Of a stretch of DNA of 64,000 nucleotides, positions 59,341 to 64,000 are shown piece by piece; positions within the stretch are counted from its first letter, which is position 1, and each line of letters starts with the position of its first letter. The notes below the pieces were generated by a model. That model was not told the origin of the DNA. It saw only the letters and a program-made list of their open reading frames with translations, and ran no database searches. Source of the stretch: Chlorocebus sabaeus (taxonomy: Eukaryota > Chordata > Mammalia > Primates > Cercopithecidae); NCBI RefSeq assembly GCF_047675955.1, contig NC_132904.1, positions 83,767,447-83,831,446 on the forward strand. Direction: 5' to 3'. The position numbers were made by a program, and so were the translations under genes.

Positions 59341-61874
59341 AACATAATGTTTTTGAGGTCATTATTATCAGTAAGTTTTTTTCCCCCTTTTCATGACCGA
59401 ATAGTATTCCATTATTTGGATTACATTTTGTTTATGGACATATTAATTAACCATTTCGATTATTTCCAGTTTTCAGTTATGAAAGTTGGAGAGAAGTCTT
59501 TGGGTTGACGTATGTTTTAATTTCTCTTGGCTTGATACCTAAATGTAGAATTGTTAGGTCATAAGAATAATGCTTAAAGAGAAGAGTAGTTGTTCCATTT
59601 TACATTCCCACTTGGCACTGTATGAGGAGTGCAGTTTGTCAGCATCCTTGCCAACATTTGTCATGATCAGACTGTTTTATTATAGCTATTCTAGAAATGT
59701 ATAGTGGTATCTTTTATGGTAATTTTCATTTCCCTAATGGCTAGTGATGTTGGACTTCTTTTCATAGTACTTATTGGACATTTGTATGTGTTTTGTGAAA
59801 TGTCTTAAATTTTTTTGCCATTTTTTTCATGGGGTTTATTGTCTTATTACTGACTTGCAGGAGGTGACTTTAAAAATTTTTTCATTTTGGATCAAATCTT
59901 TTATTACGTATAGGATTTGGGAATATTTTTTCCCAGATTGTGGCCTGCCTTTTCACTTTCTAAATAGTGCTTTTTGAAGACAAAATGTTATAAATTTGAT
60001 GATATTCCATTTATTAATTTTTTTTTTTCTGTTATGAGCTATACTTTGGGTATCATTTCCAAGAAATCTTTAGCTAGTTGGGGGTCACAAAAGATTTTCT
60101 CCTTTGTTTTTCATTTAGGTCTGTGATCTGTTTTGAGTTTACTTTTAAATACGGTGTGAGATACTCTGGTTTCTCTTCAGATCATATAAGTCTTTCTTAT
60201 AGACTCACATCACCTTTTAAATATGATGTGAGGTGAAAATCCAAGTTACATTTTTTTAAATTTTTTGCCTATGTATTCAGCTGTACCAGCAGCGTTTGTT
60301 GAAAAGCCTATCTTTGCCCATTGAATTGCTTTGGCATCTTTGTTAAAAAACAGTTGACCATAAATGTCAAGGTTTATGTCTAGAATTTTTGTGGTTCTGA
60401 TTCTACTAAGATGGAGGAAGACTCTCTCCCATGCATTCCAACTAAAAACCCTGGGCAGAATACACAACACAACTATTTGAGGTCTCTGAAGAGTAAATAA
60501 TAGCAGGAGGTTCAGGATGCCGTTCCAGCCTGGAGGTGCGACTGATACTGGCAAGTTTTCTGTTTTTTTTTCTTTTGTTGTTGTTGTTGTTGTTATTGTT
60601 GTTTTCTCTCCCCTTTTCCCCTTTCTTTTTCTCCCAGCTTGGCAGGGCATCTTACTCTTGGTCTGCACAACAGATACAGACAGAAAAAATTCTCTTTTTC
60701 TCTGTTTACGGTCAGAGGACTAGAAAGAAGGGCCCCTGTGCGAAGGAGTCTGTGTGGAAAATTACTGTTTTCTTTGTGTTTTGTATTCTGGTTTTTGTTT
60801 TACTTTTCTTGTGGGACCCCAGGTAAGCCTTAATCATGAGGCCATTCCCCTGCAATGGTGGTGGTGGTGGTGGCAATGGCAACTATGCAGGCATTTAAAA
60901 CTCTGAAAGATAATCTTTTTCTTTGACCAAATAAGCTGGAAAAATGGGCCCCTGTAGTCCAAAAAATGAGGGGAGCATATCTGTTCGTTTTTGCTTTTTT
61001 CCCCCTTTCCTACCACTTCTCCCCAAGGCATATGCAGTTGCAGAAAGTACATGAGTGTGTGTGGAGGCAAAAACACCATGTAGCCAGAGAATTAAGACAA
61101 GGGGTTTAGGAGACAGATAGTGTTGGGGAAATTATGGAGAGGAAGTAGGTAGAGAAAAAGATGACCTAAATCTGTGCATGAAAACCCAGACTCATCCCTA
61201 AGCTGAGCATGTGTGGAACTTTTTCAAGGAGGTGAAATAAAAAGTTTTATAACTGAACTACATTGTAGATCACCGTCTTTGTCCTAGATTGACTTTTAAG
61301 TGACACATATGAGGATAGTGTGAATATCCCTAAAAAGACTTGGGAAACTGAATTGACAATGAAGTCACAGCCCACCAGGTAGGTTGGGACTTGTGGTTTG
61401 AACCTAACAGTGTTGATTGCCAACAACAACAAAAATACTAAAAACAAAAGCAAAACCAAATCCATTCTCCAGAGGACCAAGAGCCTTTAGCATGACCAAG
61501 AGTGTCAAAATGCAATATTCAAAGTCTCCTTCCCCTTTCTGGGACACACTCCAACATTACTGGACATAACCAAGACTCAGGGAAATCATCAACTGTTGTA
61601 GGAAAAACAGCAGCTAACAAATGCCATTCCTAAGATGACCTGGATGCTGGAATTATAAGACAGAGTTCTTAGAGCAGCTATTATAACTCTGTCCTGTTAA
61701 AGTCAGAACAAACACTTTTGAAGTGAAAAGAAAGAATGAAGTTCTCAGCAAGGAAAGTAGAAAAGGAAGGAACAGAAAATTTTAGGATAGGAAGTAGCAA
61801 TAATCCAAATATATTAAAATAGTAAAATACCTAAACGTTTTCTAGATGAGTTCAGTAGCAGAATAGAGGGGACA

Positions 61875-61895
61875 GAAAAAAGATTAAGTGAAATT
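61875..61895. repeat. Target-site duplication of L1PA, copy 1
   Basis: A 21-base block ending gattaagtgaaattg recurs at 63693-63713 on the other side of the L1. Confidence 0.9.
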
Positions 61896-63692
61896 GGACC
61901 TCTTCAAGGAGAACTACAAACCACTGCTCAGTGAAATAAAAGAGGACACAAACAAATGGAAGAAAATACCATGCTCATGGATAGGAAGAATCAATATCAT
62001 GAAAATGGCCATACTGCTCAAGGTAATTTATAGATTCAATGCTATCTCCATCAAACTACCAATGAGTTTCTTCACAGAATTGGAAAAACTGCTTTAAAGT
62101 TCATATGGAACCAAAAAAGAGCCCGCATTGCCAAGACAATCCTAAGTCAAAAGAACAAAGCTGGTGGCATCACGCTACCTGACTTCAAACTATACTACAA
62201 GGCTACAGTAACCAAAACAGCGTGTTACTGGTACCAAAACAGAGATATAGACCAATGGAACAGAACAGAGTCCTCAGAAATAATACCACACGTCTACAGC
62301 CATCTGATCTTTGACAAACCTGAGAAAAACAAGAAATGGGGAAAGGATTCCCTATTTAATAAATGGTGCTGGGAAAATTGGCTAGCCCTAAGTAGAAAGC
62401 TGAAACTGGATCCTTTCCTTACTCCTTATACGAAAATTAATTCAAGATGGATTAGAGACTTAAATGTTAGACCTAATACCATAAAAACCCTATAAGAAAA
62501 CCTAGGTAATACCATTCAGGACATAGGCATGGGCAAGGACTTCATGTCTAAAACACCAAAAGCAGTGGCAACAAAAGCCAAAATTGACAAATGGCATTGA
62601 ATTAAACTAAAGAGTTTCTACACCGCAAAAGAAACTACCATCAGAGTGAACAGGCAACCTGTAGAATGGGAGAAAATTTTTGCAATCTACTCATCTGACA
62701 AAGAACTAATATCCAGAACCTACAAAGAACTTGAACAAATTTACAAGAAAAAAGCAACCCCATCAAAAAGTGGGCAAAGGATATGAACAGACATTTCTCA
62801 AAAGAAGACATGCATACAGCCAATAGACACATGAAAAAATGCTCATCATTACCGGCCATCAGAGAAATGCAAATCAAAACCACAATGAGATACCATCTCA
62901 CACCAGTTAGAATGGCAATCATTAAAAAGTCAGGAAACAACAGGTGCTGGAGAGGATGTGGAGAAATAGGAACACTTTTACACTGTTGGTGGGATTGTAA
63001 AATAGTTCAACCATTATGGAAAACAGTTATGGAAAACAGTATGGAGCACTACTGCTCCATTATGGAAAACAGTATGGCGATTCCTCAAGGATCTAGAACT
63101 AGAAGTACCATATGACCCAGCCATCCCATTAATGGGTATATACCCAAAGGATTATAAGTCATGCTGCTAGAAAGACACATGCACACGTATGTTCATTGCA
63201 GCACTATTCACAATAGCAAAGACTTGGAATCAACCCAAATGTCCATCAATGATAGACTGGATTAAGAAAATGTGGCACATATACACCATAGAATACTATG
63301 CAGCCATAAAAAAGGACGAGTTTGTGTCTTTTGTAGGGACATGGATGCAGCTGGAAACCATCATTCTCAGCAAACTATCGCAAGAACAGAAAACCAAACA
63401 CCGCATGTTCTCACTCATAGGTGGGAACTGAACAATGAGATCACTTGGACTCGGGAGGGGGAACATCAGACACTGGGGCCTATTATGGGGAGGGGGGAGG
63501 TGGGAGGGATTGCATTGGGAGTTATACCTGATGTAAATGACGAGTTGATAGGTGCTGATGAGTTGATGGGTGCAGTACACCAACATGGCACAAGTATACA
63601 TATGTAACAAACCTGCACATTGTGCACATGTACCCTAGAACTTAAAGTATAATAATAAAAAAAATATATAAAATAAAATATGAAAAAATGAA
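61896..63692 (+). mobile_element. L1PA, 5'-truncated, with perfect target duplication
   Basis: It starts inside ORF2 at gacctcttcaaggagaacta and runs through the ORF2 end, the 3'UTR with its G-rich tract (about 63488-63508) and an A-rich tail with (ATAAA)-like units. The 21-bp duplication on both sides shows a single target-primed insertion into the old L1. Confidence 0.95.
62101..63431 (+). pseudogene. L1 ORF2 protein, C-terminal part, broken
   Basis: The C-terminal portion of LINE-1 ORF2p is recognisable and ends in SLIGGN at 63431. The frame is broken by stops, for example at KTL* near 62490 and DKWH* near 62600, and by an inserted duplication at about 63020-63063. The cysteine motif CWRGC...HCWWDC is kept at about 62945-63000. 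It is non-functional. Confidence 0.88.
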
Positions 63693-63713
63693 AAAAAAGA
63701 TTAAGTGAAATTG
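63693..63713. repeat. Target-site duplication of L1PA, copy 2
   Basis: This 21-base block matches 61875-61895 exactly by eye. Confidence 0.9.
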
Positions 63714-64000
63714 AAGAAAGGGCAATACAAATTATAATATCTGAACAATAAAGATAAAAAGACAATAAAATGAGCACAGCATAGAGATCTATGGGATGAT
63801 AGAAAAGGTATAACAATTATGTCATAAGAGACCCAGAGGAGAGGACAAAGAGACTGGTACAGAAAAAATACTGAAGATATAGTAGCTGAAAACTTTCATC
63901 TTTGGTGAAAGACACATTTACAGATTCATAATATTCAGTAAATTCCAAAAATGCCAAATATCTTGTGATTCAATTTATATGACATTCTGCAAAAGCAAAA

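Larger units (their letters stand above)
60383..64000 (+). mobile_element. Old L1 (L1M type) 5'/ORF1 region, hosting a younger L1
   Basis: 61480-61895 and 63714-64000 read in plus orientation as the ORF1 area of an old L1 (gattaagtgaaattggaag-type text, cactggtac-like text, aagagacccagaggagagga, gatatagtagctgaaaactt). The stretch 60383-61480 is probably its 5' region but is less certain. It includes a (TTG)n run at 60576-60603 and a (TGG)n patch at 60858-60873. Confidence 0.6.

Noticed and set aside
60246..60668. 140-residue minus-strand frame
   Set aside because: It spans L1M sequence, its end junction and a TTG microsatellite; no conserved domain is visible.

Overview
This is an AT-rich stretch of primate nuclear DNA, most likely human or another ape. 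It carries dozens of Alu copies, including a young AluY-type copy, together with L1PA-type and older L1M-type LINE-1 pieces, L2, MIR, Tigger, hAT-Charlie and MaLR LTR fragments. No bacterial, viral-genome or CRISPR-like organisation is present. The window reads as intron or intergenic DNA. I find one well-supported intact protein-coding frame, a retrocopy of BTF3, and one plausible but unidentified 66-nt coding exon on the plus strand. No dedicated multi-gene system is visible.

Layout. 1-3.0 kb: a Tigger1 DNA transposon with decayed minus-strand transposase, broken by two Alus. 3.0-8.9 kb: Alus, L2, MIR, a hAT element split by a MaLR LTR, and a local inverted duplication inserted into an L2. 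8.9-15.4 kb: mostly unassigned sequence with an L1 fragment, two head-to-tail Alus, and MER1 inside MIR. 15.4-22.4 kb: a Tigger2-like element, then an old minus-strand L1 region that received a composite insertion made of an L1PA 3' end joined to a full-length BTF3 cDNA, both inside one 13-bp target duplication. 22.4-30.5 kb: more L1M sequence with MaLR LTRs, a 246-bp tandem duplication, an AluY and a pure compound pentanucleotide repeat.

30.5-43.4 kb: L1 blocks alternating with Alus and L2. 43.4-47 kb: a tetranucleotide repeat, the candidate exon at 44137-44202, and low-repeat DNA. 47.1-51.6 kb: an L1PA/L1PB-type element lacking both ends. 51.6-58 kb: MIR, L2, MER1, MER5 and a mariner-type MITE in otherwise unassigned sequence, plus an MST LTR. 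58-64 kb: an old L1 with an LTR and an Alu inserted, then a plus-strand L1M 5' region into which a 5'-truncated L1PA with a 21-bp target duplication has jumped.

The most interesting item is the L1-BTF3 composite retrocopy, whose BTF3 frame is intact. Next come the candidate exon, several local inverted and tandem duplications, and the compound (CTTCG)10(CTTCT)20 repeat. Repeat family names are from memory of consensus sequences, and boundaries are approximate unless a target duplication is quoted.
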